From Chrysaora quinquecirrha (taxonomy: Eukaryota; Cnidaria; Scyphozoa; Semaeostomeae; Pelagiidae): a stretch of DNA of 64,000 nucleotides. Both the position numbers and the translations under genes were made by a program. Position 1 is the stretch's first letter. Every line of letters starts with the position of its first letter. This document shows, piece after piece, positions 51,601 through 63,406 of this stretch. Under the pieces are notes generated by a model that was given only the letters and a program-made list of their open reading frames with translations, did not search any database and had not been told where the DNA came from. The DNA lies in NCBI GenBank assembly GCA_014526335.1, contig JACTAT010000014.1, positions 2,534,840-2,598,839 on the forward strand. Reading direction: 5' to 3'.

Positions 51601-54600
51601 TTTAAACGCCTCACAGTGCTGTATCAACGTCAGAAAAAGACCGATTCAATTGACTACGGCGGAATTTATACCCAGATATGGATTGAAATGGACCAATCAG
51701 AAAAAGCGTAGTCGGCGTTGAAATGACAATACCAATTCGGCATTACTTTCTGATTGGTGCGTTTCGATCTGCATCTGTTATAAATTCCATAATAGTCAAT
51801 TGTTTCGGTATGCTGCTGTCATTAACTCTGAGTAGTGTCATCAGAAGAAAAGGCTTTAAGTATGCCCTAAGATTTTTCCGCTGTTTATTGCAATATTGAA
51901 GTTCTGTACTCTTCAATTTTGATTCTTTTAGAATGAAATCGAAGACCTTGAAGAAAGGCTGAAAATTCTCAGAGGCAAGGAAAGCGATTTAAATTCCAAG
52001 ATAGACGTTATCGATTCTAAAATAAACGATATTGTTTTGGATTTCTCACCACGTCTAGAAAATATAAGAAAAGAGAAATCAGATATACTGGAAAAGGAAA
52101 ATGATGTTTCAGCAAAATTAGTAAGTCTTTCATGATTTAACCATATAGTCTGTAGAAGGTCCTTCGTTTGATTAAGCTACGGCGGAAATTAGAGTTTTCG
52201 CTTTTAATAGAAAGGATTTGGATTTTTGATAGAAAGACTCTAGCTAATCATCGCCAAAATTGCACCTCTTTTAAGGGGATAAAACTAGGGGGGGGCAAAA
52301 AATTAAAGGGAACTTATTGTTCAATTGTTCTATTGTTTTATCTTCAGCACGAGCCCAGTCTTGGCAAGTTCATTCTTCTCTTAGTCTTTTTGTCAGGAAT
52401 TCATTCACAATCAGTCGTGCAGGGGTATCTCTACTTCGGTTGTGAATTTATACCGTACAAGTTACACTGATGCTACAGCTGACTATAAATGCGCCAAAGG
52501 TGTACAGGGCCCAGGGGTGTTCTTAATTAGGAGGGTCATGCTCTCCCAGAAAATTTTTCAAAATACAACCTCAATATTGGCCTAGATTGGCTTTTCTTGG
52601 CAGTTTTCTTTTGAGAGGATATTGTACTAGGGGGGCAACTTTATGAAACTAGGTGGGCAGCGATAGGAACTATGGGGGCATCTGCCCCCTAATTACTGGG
52701 TTAAAAGAGGCCCTGGCATTTCACCCAAATTCTTTCGTATGTGAAACTCTTTCTCCCAAATTCTTTGCTGCTGTGACATTGGTGGCTAAAAGTAGCCAAC
52801 ATTTCAGAAGAGGGCTTTTAAAACAGGTTAGTGTTTAAGTATGTAATAGGATTAATTATGCATCTTAAATATGCACATAATCTTTAGCCTCGTTTGCAAT
52901 TGTGTATATATTGTAACGCACAATATATTCATTAGTCAATCTTTAATCTCAGTTCGAGTATTATCGCTTTTGTGCAATCAGCGAATTACTCTGATGTAAC
53001 AGATGTTTATTCCTTTTACAAATGATGGAGAATCCGGTGTTTTTCTTGTGATTCATACCTTCCTGTTACAAGTATTTGAGGGGGGTTTATTCCAAGGGGT
53101 GTTTGAAAGGGGTTTTATTCAAAGTAAAACGGTACTTGATTTTAAGCAGTGATTTTTGCCAATATGTTGTATATAATAAGGTTATCATACATTTCATATA
53201 TTTTCGTTATCTTACATTTATCTAACATATAGATTCGTTCATTCTCACTGGATATTCTATTTCTCAATTTTCTAGGAAAATCTCACTAAACTCGAGGACG
53301 AGCTGAAAGAAAAGCAAGAGCTTGAACAGAACTTTGAGAAAAGGTATTTACTGTCTTAGGCCCTGGCAAAACGTACAAACACTGTCTGTCAAGCATTTTA
53401 AATTTCGCGAGCAAGCAAAATGTTTACCATTGAAAAAATGCATGTTTGCAAAAAAAGCAAGAAATGATTCTGAATTTTCTCAAAAATAATGCCTAGCAAA
53501 GTCCGCTTGTCAAACAATGTTTGTGACGTTGCCAAGCACATTTCAAATGAGTGACAAACAATGCTTGACCGTTTAGCCAGAGACTTACACTTACGGTCTG
53601 GCTAATCTAGGAGACATGCCGCGCGCGACATTGATGTCTCCTCGTTGTCTCTCAGTTTAGCCACCTTGGAAACTTTATAGTGCGCGACAAAATTTGTAGC
53701 AGAGACACGCAAACGTTCCTGGGAGACAACAGAGAGACTTGTCTCCGCGACATGCAAGTGACTCGGGGGGGGGGGGGGACATGTTGCTCGCTTGTCACTC
53801 TCATGTTTAGCTACCCTGGGAGACACACTGAATACAATGTCGCGCGCGATATGTCTCCTTGTTTAGCCATAGCTTTACTATCTGCAATGTCTTTTCCTCA
53901 CATATTATTTGCTCGTTTCCCTTTAAGTTAAGATCAGGTTATATAAATAACCAGAGTATAACTTTTGCACTTCGTAGATGTAAACAAAACATCGACATGC
54001 TGACCGAAAAGATATCGTCAGTCAAGCAAATCGAAGAAGAAATTGGCGGAGAACAAATCGATTTTGAATCCATAATTGATGTCGATCAACTCCGATTCTC
54101 TAGAACTGAAGAACATAGAAAGTAAGTGTCCTCAAACATGATTGTTTTACATTCACATGGTGAATGTTTCAATTCACAATGAAGCCGCACCCAAACAAGC
54201 CAAAGGAACATTAAGCAAAGACAACTATCTATTTCCTTTGCGTAAAACAACTTTGATACGTTTCTGCTGCGTGTGATATCATACACTGTCTGGCGGTAAA
54301 AACTAAGCAGCCATGGGGATGGGATTCGAGTTTTATGGCGTGCTTTCTCCTTCTTTGTATTTAGTTTTACTTTCACGAAGTCGTTCAAATCATGGTAATA
54401 TGCTGATTTCGTTCCTATAACCATACTTTCTCTGTCTCTTGTGATACTATGGTGCCCCATAAGTGTCACGGCACCATATACCCACTGAGCAACGTGTGTG
54501 CAACTTCGTTTCCGAGAAGTATTTTCGAGAACCTGCTTTGTGTAATGAACCAACGTTGTCCTTTCTAATGAATTGAGCATGTCATGTTTTATTCATTTCT

Positions 54601-57600
54601 GTCTATGCTGGTTTAGATAAGGAATTGATAGGATGAACCTAGCTAGCTCAAAAACATAAATGCTAAATCGCTTTCATTTCCTCCTTGTTTCGCGGCCAGC
54701 TTGCCCTTGCGTTGTGACGAAGTTCTCCACGAACAGGTTGGCTCTGTCTGAGTTCCAACTTGCTTTCAAATGCGACCTTCCCCGTTTTGGTCCAGGCATG
54801 CTTAACCTTCTCGTGCCCAGCGTCCCAGTTGGTCCCAGAGCCGAGAAATTAGTCGAAAAAATCAAAGTTGTCAAATAGGATGAAAAGCACTACATGGGGC
54901 AAGTTTTTGGTGCTAATTTCAAAAATTGAACCCGTTTTTTGAAATTTTTACGTTTTAGGGGTTATGTCGGGGGTAAGGAGGAGATTGAGGCAAGATTCAG
55001 TACTCATTTCTTCGCAAGGGCGGGTTGCTTTGCAATGAAGTGATCTTTGATCTAAAGGGGCAAAGTTTCCGTAAATTGAAACTGATAACGATTTTTGTTT
55101 TTGTTTCTTATAACTGAGATTGTTGTTGGTAATGTTTTACAGACTTCAAATACAAGTCAAGAAACTGACAGATGAATTAAACTCAGAGAACTGCAAGGTA
55201 AGAAGCTGCTTTGCATTTACTTTGTAAAACTAATGAAAAATATTTTAGAAAATTTGAATAGCTAAAATCCGGGGATGGGCACCCTGTCTTATTTTGGTGG
55301 GGGTGTGTGGACAGCGGAATTTCTTGTAGACCCATCCTCAGATAATTTTATTTTACGTAAACCCACCCATAGGTAATTAAGATTCTAAAACAACAACAAA
55401 ACCACCTAAAATGGCTCCGAATTTTAGCATAAAGTCCAAAAATGTGTTTTAAAATCGTCTTGTGCACCATGTATTCTGCTTTTTCAGGGATTATAAAAAC
55501 ATCAAAGATGCTTTGGCAGGTTAATTAGAAAATTACCCATTCTTAGGTGAACTTATTTGAAAAACGCACCCATTGTCAGGTAAGAAAAAAACTAAAAAAG
55601 CATACCCATTCTCAGGTAAAACCAAGGAAAAAGTCACCCATTCTGGTCACACAACCCCACTACCCAAATATTACTTTTAGCCACGTCACCTCCATTCTTT
55701 GTACGCTTTTAAGAAACAAACATATAAGAAACTTCAGCCTAGAACATCCCGTGAAACAATAGGTAAAACAATGGTGTACTTAATGACATGTGATTGTATA
55801 AAAACATTTGAGCAAAATCGTTGTCAAGATCATTATTGGAACTTTTTAGGTTCTTGAGACCTCTGTGCAAACAACGAGGCTGAAAAAAGTGATGAATGAT
55901 ATAGAGGCTCGTGTTGGAGAGCTGGAGAAAGAGAAAGCATTGGCAGTTTCTGGTAGGTGGTGTTAGAAAACTTTTAATAATTCATATTCTTTAAGCCGCA
56001 GTTATGAAAGCTGCATGCTGGTCAAACGTTCGCGCTTGGAAATGATGAAGCAAGCACGGCAACTTAATCCGAGTTCTCTTTTGAATACAAAGACAAATGT
56101 TGAACGTGAAGTGTTACATCATTTGGTCGGTTCTTTAAGGCCCCGTTTACACTGTACCTGATAGCTATCACAGCGCCGCACCTTGAATTAGGGCCTGTTT
56201 ACATGGAGGTGGGCCAGCCCTGTTAAGCAAGGTGGCTCAGCCAAGCGAGATCTGACAGAATAATAAATTATTTTGTTTGTGAATCTTGCGTTTACATGAA
56301 CAATCACCCAGCCTGGTGAGGCGAGATCCGTGATAAAAGGACGCGGATCTCACCTGGCCGAGATCTGCAGGAACAAAAGAATCTTTTGTTTGTTCACTTT
56401 GCGTTTATATGGAGAGCGGGCCAGCCCAGTCAGGCGAGGCGAAGTCCTGACAGGAAAGAATGGAAAAGTGTTAATAAGCAATGCTAGCTCGGCTAACCGG
56501 GCTGGAAAATTTATCCATGTAAACGCTCTGAAAAACGATCTCGCCTAGCCGAGCTAGCCCGGCTAACCGTGCTGACCCGCCTCCATGTAAACAGGCCCTT
56601 AACCCATACCAGATAGGGCAAATGTTTACATAATACTGGATAGCTATTTTTGCGAGTGATTTTCAAATCACCTGCAAAGCGGAATGAAAATCACTCCGGT
56701 TAATTTGAGCGTTTTGTACTAGATAGCTCTGACGTGATGTAAGCACCAACCCTTCTTTCGATACGAAAATCAAGACGCCTCTAACGCTATCCTGTATAGT
56801 TTAAACGGAGCTTCAATGGACGATAAACAAAAATTTTGTATTAGCACTAATAGCTACCTAGACTTACTGCGTGAGTCTTAGTTATCGCTATTGAATTGAA
56901 TTGCTGGACGCTCAAACTAAAGTGAACAACAACAACATCAATTCAATTCAATGCGAAAGTTAGGGACTTTGGAAGCAAGTCTACTAGCTACCTATGTAAT
57001 TCTGTAAAGTTTGTTGTGATTTATTAAGCTGTTATCTTTCCAATTCTTTAGGAAGGAATTTCAAAGTTGCAAAACGAATAACGGAAGAAAGAAATTCATT
57101 GATAACAGATGGTCAGCAAAGTCAGAATAAACTCAAAGAGTTGGAAGAAGAGATCCGAGAAAGAGATAGTGTTATTGACAGACTGAAGACGGAGTTATTA
57201 GAAAGTAAAAATTTGCTCGAGAAAGAAGAAACGGACTTGGGTAAGTAAAGTAAAAGTAAAGTTGCCGTTTTTGAGTCTACTACTAGCTTAAGGCTACTCA
57301 GTCGACTTTACACTTTACCCCTGATTTTGATGCATTAGCATATAGCAGGGTGCAGCCACACACGGCGCTGATAACTACCGACCAGGTACCCATTTATACA
57401 CCCGGGTAAGAGAGGCACATTTGTGTTAACAACTTGCCCAAGGTTGTTATCTCTGCAACACAAGTGGAAAGACCGTGGCTCGAACCCACAACCTTTTCGT
57501 TGTGAGGCCAGCACGCTAACCACTGCACCACAGAGACCAAGTGTGAAATATCTAGAAGTCTTTTGAAAAACTATCAGACGAAATAATACATATTTTTTGC

Positions 57601-60600
57601 AATTATATACATACAGTATTTGAAAGACCTCCCATACCTCCCTCGGTTTGCTTGAGAGATTATTTTACAGCCTTGTAATTCACAAATTTAATGCACGAGC
57701 AGTTATAGCAAATGGAGCAAAATTATGCGCCAACTTGCATTGTAAAACCTAGTAAGAATATATGGTAAATTGGACATGTACCCAACAACTGTGACGTTTA
57801 ACTTGGTAAGTTTGGTGACAATGTTGCGTGTCTATGGCATTCGCTATCTTGAACACTTAGCCGTTTGAATTATTTCAATTATTTCTAGATAAGAAAATCA
57901 GTTCATCTTTGCTCGATATCATCGGAAAAATGAATGCATTTAGAAGGTAATTTTGCTACAGTACCGTGTACAATCCTGCAATCGTCTTATTAGTAGTTAT
58001 ATAAATTTGAACAAGAACTCCTTTTGCAAGCAAATAATATTTTCAGTTTTCTCTGTAGCGAGGAATCGGAAAATCCTTTTTGCACTATTTGAAAGGATTT
58101 TTGGTGACAATTTACACGCATTTTTTTATAAGGACGTTCGGCTCAGGCTCAGTACTGAAAATTCTTTAACTGATTGCTAAATTTGAGTACTCAATATTCC
58201 TTAGCGATTCTTTAACTTTTTACTTTGTGGATCTTTAAAATAGCGAATGGTCAAGCTAATATAGATCGGAAGACGATTGGAATGAATACTGATTGAAAAG
58301 CAACAACTATTGCTTGCTCTGTTAATTCAAAACTTCATCCTTTTTTTAAGCGAAATGTTAAGTTAAAGAAAAGTCCGATTCTTTAGCAGTCTCCAATCCA
58401 GTACTAGGAATTCCTTAAGTTTTTGCCTATCCGAGTATACTACCTTCCTTATAAAGCACTTCCTTACAAATAAATTGCGTTGTAATCTGACAATCTTCAG
58501 AGTATTAGGTGAATGATAGAAACAGAAAGAATTAAAGAGCTTAAGTTTTTTTCGTACTTAGGAGAATCCAAGGCGAATGAGCTTGGATCTTTTTCTTCAT
58601 GTTTTTGCTACACACTTAGCTACAGCTATTTCATAGCAGCGTATTATGATAGCAGCGATTTTAATTCAATTTACGCCGCGAATAATGTGCTGTAAGAGCG
58701 CTTCAGATGGGGAATACAGACAGCAACTTAAATTTAAAGCACATTAAGGGCTCATTTTTTTGGTCACATTCTGTTTTCAGCAGGCGCCTTCTCTTTTCGG
58801 TAGACGCTGAAACTTATTTTTTGGCACTGTCTTCTGAAAATGGCAGGTTTGGTAGGCCTCCAAAACCTTCGGTGCATGAAGCTGGAAGGTTTCGCAGACA
58901 TCGCAAGGAATCTCTTTCTCGCTTGAAATGAATGGTTTAATTCGAGCTTATTCTGATCAGCCTACCGTTTTTGGCAACCGTGTTTCTTTGGTACAGGAAA
59001 CTTTTTCCTGCCAAGTCTACCGTGTTGAAGATTTGGAAGGTCTGCCAAAAACAGGAGGTAACCAAAAGAATACGCCCTAAATTAAAATCGATTATTCGCT
59101 TGGAACAATGCATCAGGAGTGAATCAAGTTATTTTAGTCACCTAAAAATGGTTCATACAGTGATTTGTGAGAGAATCAAATTGTCACTTAGACAATAATT
59201 CAATCCACTGCGTAGACCAATTACCTGAGCCGTGCTTGTGGCTACTGAATTGACCTGCTGGACGCTCAAACTGTTTTCTTGTACCAGTTTGAGCGACCTC
59301 ATTGAGTGTTTGCCTTGGTTTCATTAGCGATAACGTGTACTCAGGTAATATTCCTCTGTTTCATAATATTTTGTATGAAGTAGGTCTTAGCAATAGTTAT
59401 GAGCGCAGCCTAATTACGGACATTCCTCTATTACAGGCAAAAATCGTCGTTGTGGATATTGCCATTTATTACATTTGAAATATCAACGTGCAAGGTGAAT
59501 TGTGGTTAATCGGTTTACTTTCATCTCTGCAATCTATCTATTTGCTGAATTTTTGAGGCGAGCTACTCCTACAAACGGGATGGTGGAAATTCCTTTTTCT
59601 CGTGAACTCTTTTGGCGTGGTCATAACTTTATGTCCCAGATACATGCAAGCTTTCCTTATTTTTTACTGTCAATCATTTGCTTTCACGTCCAAAGATTTC
59701 CAAGTGCGCAGACACAATTTTCCGTTTCAACAATACCAGACGGACTAGCAGGTTCCAAGAAATAGGAAATCCCGGGAAGCCAGCGACTCATATTCAAGGC
59801 CAATATGGGGTCCTGTCATTGCTGAAGCGGACCGAGGCTTAAATTTCCAATTGAAGGCTTGAGAATTACCCTCGAGCGGTAGGGTATTTTCATAATAATC
59901 TCCAAATCCTAATGTTAGAAACTAAAAATTATAGCTCATGATAAAGTTTTCGTTTTATACTGAACGGGGCTGTATCTTTTTACGTACGCTAGCGGATCCA
60001 TTTGAATCCGTTCCCGATCCGTTCCCGTATAAACCAATGGTATAAACACAATGAAATTAAGGATCTTTTTGATCCGTATCTTTTTCTCTCGTGTTAATGA
60101 GGTCTAAATGTTCTGTTAAAGTTTGTTGACATCCAAATGCAAAAATGGTTCCAATCTCAACTGTAAACATCAGGAACTTAGATGAAACTGAAGAGCAGTG
60201 ACTACCAAAATTATTTCAGTTTATCAAGTTGCAAGATTATGTCTTTATTTTCATAAAATAGTAAAATGCCCCTACTCATTCTGTAGCAGATGATATCTTT
60301 GATGCAATCTGTGAAGCTGCTTTGCGAGTGTGAATTAATGTACTTGTAACTATTTAAAACTAATTCTAAACAATTTTCAATACAATATAATACAATACAA
60401 TAGATTAGGCCATCTCGTAGCCATTTCACGAGTCGTCCCTCAAATAGACCGGACCCCCCTATCAGGCGTCAGTTGGAGTACCTCCCCCAAGGGGCCAACT
60501 TTCACTTTTGCAAATAGATAATGCTACTGGCCTTCCAGTGAAACAGAAAAGGTCTATGGGAAAGACTTCGTTTCGAGTAGTTTGGCCAGTCCACTTCATG

Positions 60601-62582
60601 CTATCAGAGCCCTAGGTTGTTTGAGGTGCTGTAGGCCCTGTCACGTGCTGGATGGTTGAAAGATACTTTATCAATCACTCCTTTTTTCATTTGGTTTACT
60701 GTTTGTATTAAAAGATCACGGATTCGGCATTTCATTAAATGGTTTTATTTTCTTCAAGGCTATCATAGAAGATATACACGAGAATTATGGTTGGCCTTTA
60801 CCAGAAATCATCTCTGAAGAAGAAGACGATGCATGCCTTGAAGATAACGAGGTATTTTTATTTCAACTTTATGCAAATCATATCATTGAGCTCAAAGACC
60901 CGTTCCCCAGATACACGAAGATTGACGGTGCTGTGGCGTCGTGGTGTAATCCAGCTGACCCGTGGTGTCAGGAGCTCAGTGTGGTAAGGGTTCAAGCCCA
61001 GACACAGTAGCGTCACAGCCAGTATCAAGGTCTCGATTAGGTAACCTACTACTGAAATTCTAGCGACAAGCGCTAAAACACCATTTCACCTTCACCTTCA
61101 CACGCTTTTTGCTTTCTAAAGAACCTTGCTCAAGGTCTAGTTCCAAATGTTTCTTATTTTGGACCTCTTGTTTCAATTGCAGTATCGACAATTCCTTGAT
61201 GGTTCCTTAATGCTAACTGCATAGTTAGTTCAGGTTAGTGCCATGAATATCACAAAGAGACATATGTAGCTGCAAAACACTCAAGCTAAAATTTGATACA
61301 TGCGTTCGTAACACACAATTTATATAAGTGACTGTTCGAGCCCAGCCACAGTAGCGTCACAGCCAGGGCAATGTCTCGATTAGTTAACCTACTACTGAGA
61401 TCCTAGCGACTGGCGCTAAAACACCTTTCACCTTCACGTTCACACACTTTTTACTTTATAAAGTGACTGCAAATGTATGGAAACGGCTTCCTAATTCTCG
61501 ATTGTTTGCAGTAAGGAAAATATTCAAAATTGAAAGCTCCTTAGCGATTTTATCTTTAGTAGTGTAAGCTATATTAATATTTCGACTTTCTCCATGTAGG
61601 TTCCTTTTAAAATGGTTCTTTTTTAAAAATGCGTGTAGCTAATACATTTGTGCCTAAACACAATTATACAAATGTATGACCATTATTCAAATGACTGTCT
61701 GGCTGACTTTGCCGGGCTCAACTTTTTAACATATGAACAGGAGCTGAAAAACATCCCATGGGCTATCCAACCGCAGTAGAACCGGCCCCATATAGCTGCA
61801 AAACTGCGAGTGTTATATGTTATCAAGGTTGCTGTCGTAACATATAGAGCATCCTGAAATCGGCTGCCAAAGCATTTATTATAGTCTGTATTTGAACTTT
61901 GCTCCAGTAGAACAATTGATTAAGAACGATGTTATTTCACTGTTCGATCATGTTTAAACACTAAATAATCGAATAGCTATCTAAGTCTGACAGTAGGAAC
62001 TTAAGAATAAGCAATTGCTTTGAAACAGCAGATACTTTTTAATTAACATATATATACATATACAGTTTAAGCATATAAAGTTGAATCCCGCTATGACGAA
62101 CTTGTGAAGGGTAGGGCACAAGAAAATCTTCGTTATTTCGAGAGCAAGTTAGATCGGGAGCATTTCCACAGAAATCGATTGTTTGTTTCGAGAAGTTCGT
62201 TGCACATTTTGATATAAGAAACCGGCTTGTAAGAAACCAAGATCACGGTCCTCATAAAAGATTCCTTAAAAATAACCACGAAAAAAATATTACGAAATCT
62301 GTGCTAAGAAATTTTCTAGATTTCTCGTAATTAAGAAACTTCTAATGGTAAAAAGGGTCGAAAGTTAAGAAACTTCTGGGACTTTACCTTGATCTGGGTT
62401 TGTTATAGAAATCGTGCATGTCGGATGTCCGTTAAACTGGGATTCAGCTTATTTCTAAAGCAATCTCTATCGCTCTGCATTTCAACTATAAGCTGGATAA
62501 AATACAAGACTCTTTCTGTCAGTTGTATAACAAAAAAAGGTACAGAGGCGAAATTAAATTCCCGAAAAATCTCTACATCTAG
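42696..62582 (+). CDS. Large coiled-coil protein, about 19 exons, about 990 aa, unnamed
   Basis: Exons: 42696-42740, 42877-43078, 43899-43973, 44082-44156, 45258-45448, 46142-46200, 47239-47988, 48946-49176, 50303-50628, 51932-52120, 53276-53343, 53978-54121, 55143-55197, 55850-55952, 57052-57240, 57889-57946, 59437-59494, 60759-60851 and perhaps 62523-62582 (stop TAG). Junctions are GT-AG and phases agree once four frame breaks are allowed (45.39, 47.69, 48.98 and 50.53 kb). It starts MSFLSKFRGGQDKGK, then a disordered Ser/Glu-rich region with three F-x-F-I motifs (QFSFIMG, AFSFISD, AFAFISD) and GYGNIGGPPSE, an acidic region (EDSSQTSSLSDG), then some 500 residues of heptad-rich coiled coil, and an acidic end (GWPLPEIISEEEDDACLEDNE). 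The layout suggests a trafficking or cytoskeletal adaptor, but that is inference. Exons 17 and 19 are the least certain. Confidence 0.7.
45497..45850. repeat. 'caatatttccgttgta' minisatellite in coiled-coil gene intron 5
   Basis: About 350 bp of 15-16-bp units based on CAATATTTCCGTTGTA and variants (tttgtg, attgta, ttatagg). A few more units follow at about 46030-46070. The frames through it (45418-45907) are repeat artefacts. Confidence 0.9.
46490..47065 (-). mobile_element. Three tandem tRNA-like SINE copies
   Basis: Three minus-strand copies (about 46495-46625, 46755-46880 and 46935-47065) each carry, read on the minus strand, 'tagctcggtggaaacgtcgt' (A-box region) and 'ggttcgaatct' (B box) about 40 bp apart. 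They are separated by an (ATTC)n run and short spacers. Likely a SINE that spread locally by duplication. I do not call them functional tRNAs because the acceptor stem is not visible. Confidence 0.65.
46703..46756. repeat. (ATTC)n microsatellite
   Basis: Regular 'attcattcattc' array of about 13 units between two SINE copies. Confidence 0.95.
50150..50240. repeat. 'tagactaatctagactta' short tandem repeat
   Basis: Imperfect units of TAGACTAATC / TAGACTTATC in intron 8 of the coiled-coil gene, about 60 bp before the exon at 50303. Confidence 0.85.
50877..51453. mobile_element. Tigger/pogo-like element, 577 bp, TA target duplication
   Basis: The same terminal inverted repeat as at 36778-37026 (CAGTTGACATCCGCTATCTC), flanked by TA at 50875-50876 and 51454-51455. 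This copy keeps an extra internal 330 bp. The frames inside (51116-51343 and 51154-51450) show no transposase motif. Confidence 0.85.
51530..51928. mobile_element. Foldback MITE family, full long copy
   Basis: Left arm 'aaattacgataaactgtggaaaag ... gcctcacagtgctgtatcaacgtcag', centre with 'cagatatggattgaaatggacc' and its inverted partner 'gcgtttcgatctgcatctg', right arm 'tgctgtcattaactctgagtagtgtca ... ctgtttattgcaatattgaagttctgtact'. The element's tip runs into the polypyrimidine tract of the exon at 51932. Confidence 0.75.
56139..56818. mobile_element. Outer TIR-like element hosting a Harbinger MITE
   Basis: The left end 'ggccccgtttacactgtacctgatagct' and right end 'cgctatcctgtatagtttaaacggagc' are imperfect inverted repeats. 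Similar end sequence is seen at about 47120-47170 ('agctatccggtattgtgtta' and 'gttaaacggggcc'). Confidence 0.45.
56191..56598. mobile_element. PIF/Harbinger-like MITE, 408 bp, TTA target duplication
   Basis: The ends are inverted: GGGCCTGTTTACATGGAGG and its complement, flanked by TTA (56188-56190 and 56599-56601). The interior has repeated 'gcgtttacatg' and 'ccagcctggtgaggcgagatc' modules. A three-base TTA duplication with G-rich ends is typical of PIF/Harbinger. Confidence 0.8.
57340..57540 (-). mobile_element. tRNA-derived SINE
   Basis: Read on the minus strand it starts GGTGCAGTGGTTAGCGTGCT (A box) and has 'gtgggttcgagccacgg' (B box), followed by a body with 'caaccttgggcaagttgtt'. It lies in intron 15 of the coiled-coil gene. 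Confidence 0.75.
58112..58485. mobile_element. TIR element (TTACACGCATTTTTTTATAA ends), copy 2
   Basis: Starts with the same terminus as 1264 and ends 'cttccttacaaataaattgcgttgtaa'. Internal sequence ('ggctcaggctcagtact', 'gagtactcaatattcctta') matches copy 1 without the microsatellite. Confidence 0.75.
60925..61100 (+). mobile_element. tRNA-like SINE (TTCACC-tail family), best copy
   Basis: Reads 'ggtgctgtggcgtcgtggtgtaatcc' (head), 'agggttcaagcccagacac' (B box), 'cagccagtatcaaggtctcgatt', 'aacctactactgaaattctagcg' and the tail 'ttcaccttcaccttcac'. This is the most complete copy and served as the reference for the others. Confidence 0.75.
61100..61640. mobile_element. ACACGC-type TIR element with a nested SINE
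   Basis: Left end 'acacgctttttgctttctaaagaacc', right end 'ggttcttttttaaaaatgcgtgta'. A truncated SINE copy (about 61325-61445) interrupts it, and the interior resumes with sequence matching 27270-27370. Confidence 0.65.
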
Positions 62583-62634
62583 GTAATAGGAAATTACAAT
62601 GGGTTCAAGCTATGTAATGCCAAGGATCGCGCAA

Positions 62635-63291
62635 TTAGCACGTGTCCATAGTGTCTTCCCTAGACAGTCTTTCCAGTATTGACACTGCCCTGTAGTCTTC
62701 CTTAGCTATGAGGTTATCTCTTGGGCCTACCAACTCAGGCGGTGATCCGGTTACTGCTTCCAGTGATTCTGAACGGTCAAACTGCATCCATGAACCGGTA
62801 TTTGTTGTTGGGATTTGCAGTGAAAGAGATCGAGTGAAATCAGGGGTTTCCTTGCTATTTGATAATAACCTCGGTAACACTGCACCGGGAATAGTGTTCG
62901 TGTCTTGTTGTTGTCTCTGCTCGTGTTGCTTTTGAATTTCTGCGAATACCCGCGTGTTGTCTGGGTGCTTAGTTAAACGTTGCCGTTGCACAAGGCGTCT
63001 TTTGATGATACTACAGAAGTTGATTTGACATGAATCTAATTGGCAGCTTTTCGCGTGAATTATGCAGATATGCAAGAATTGCTTACAGTAGTGACAGGTT
63101 GAATTAATTCTTCTTTTGCACTGTCTGCTATGCCGTAACATGCCTTTTAATCTACTGCAACTTGGGACGTTGCAGTTAGAGCTTGTGCAAACCGATAAAT
63201 GTTTCATTTTTTCTAATATTTCTTCTACTCTTCCTTTTTTCCCGGACTCATTCGAATGGTCAGTCTTCTTCATTTCTGCTCTGTTTTTATC
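62635..63291 (-). CDS. TAZ-type zinc-finger protein, 3' terminal exon (partial gene)
   Basis: The exon starts after a clear acceptor (tttggttttgcag on the minus strand) and is open for 218 codons to TAA. The first 100 residues form a TAZ2-like domain with three HCCC zinc sites: KHLSVCTSSNCNVPSC, RHSRQCKRRINSTCHYC and IHAKSCQLDSCQINFC, followed by the basic helix IIKRRLVQRQRL. In CBP/p300 this fold binds transactivation domains. The remaining 110 residues are Gln/Ser-rich and lack the NCBD region expected in CBP/p300, so a smaller TAZ protein is more likely than a true CBP. The 5' exons would lie to the right, at least partly outside the window. It converges on the coiled-coil gene, with 52 bp between the proposed stops. 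Confidence 0.75.
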   Translation of the reverse strand, partial: DKNRAEMKKTDHSNESGKKGRVEEILEKMKHLSVCTSSNCNVPSCSRLKGMLRHSRQCKRRINSTCHYCKQFLHICIIHAKSCQLDSCQINFCSIIKRRLVQRQRLTKHPDNTRVFAEIQKQHEQRQQQDTNTIPGAVLPRLLSNSKETPDFTRSLSLQIPTTNTGSWMQFDRSESLEAVTGSPPELVGPRDNLIAKEDYRAVSILERLSREDTMDTC

Positions 63292-63406
63292 CTGCAAAAC
63301 CAAAAGCGTTTGAATTAATGTCCCGTTTGAATTAATACGCGGAAATTATCTTTTTCGCAATGAGGATAAAATCCATCCTAATAACAATTGAGCAAGCTGG
63401 TGAATC

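Noticed and set aside
54086..54580. 164-codon minus-strand ORF (MLNSLERTTLVHYTK...)
   Set aside because: It overlaps a coiled-coil-gene exon and intron on the other strand, with no domain and no splice or promoter support.
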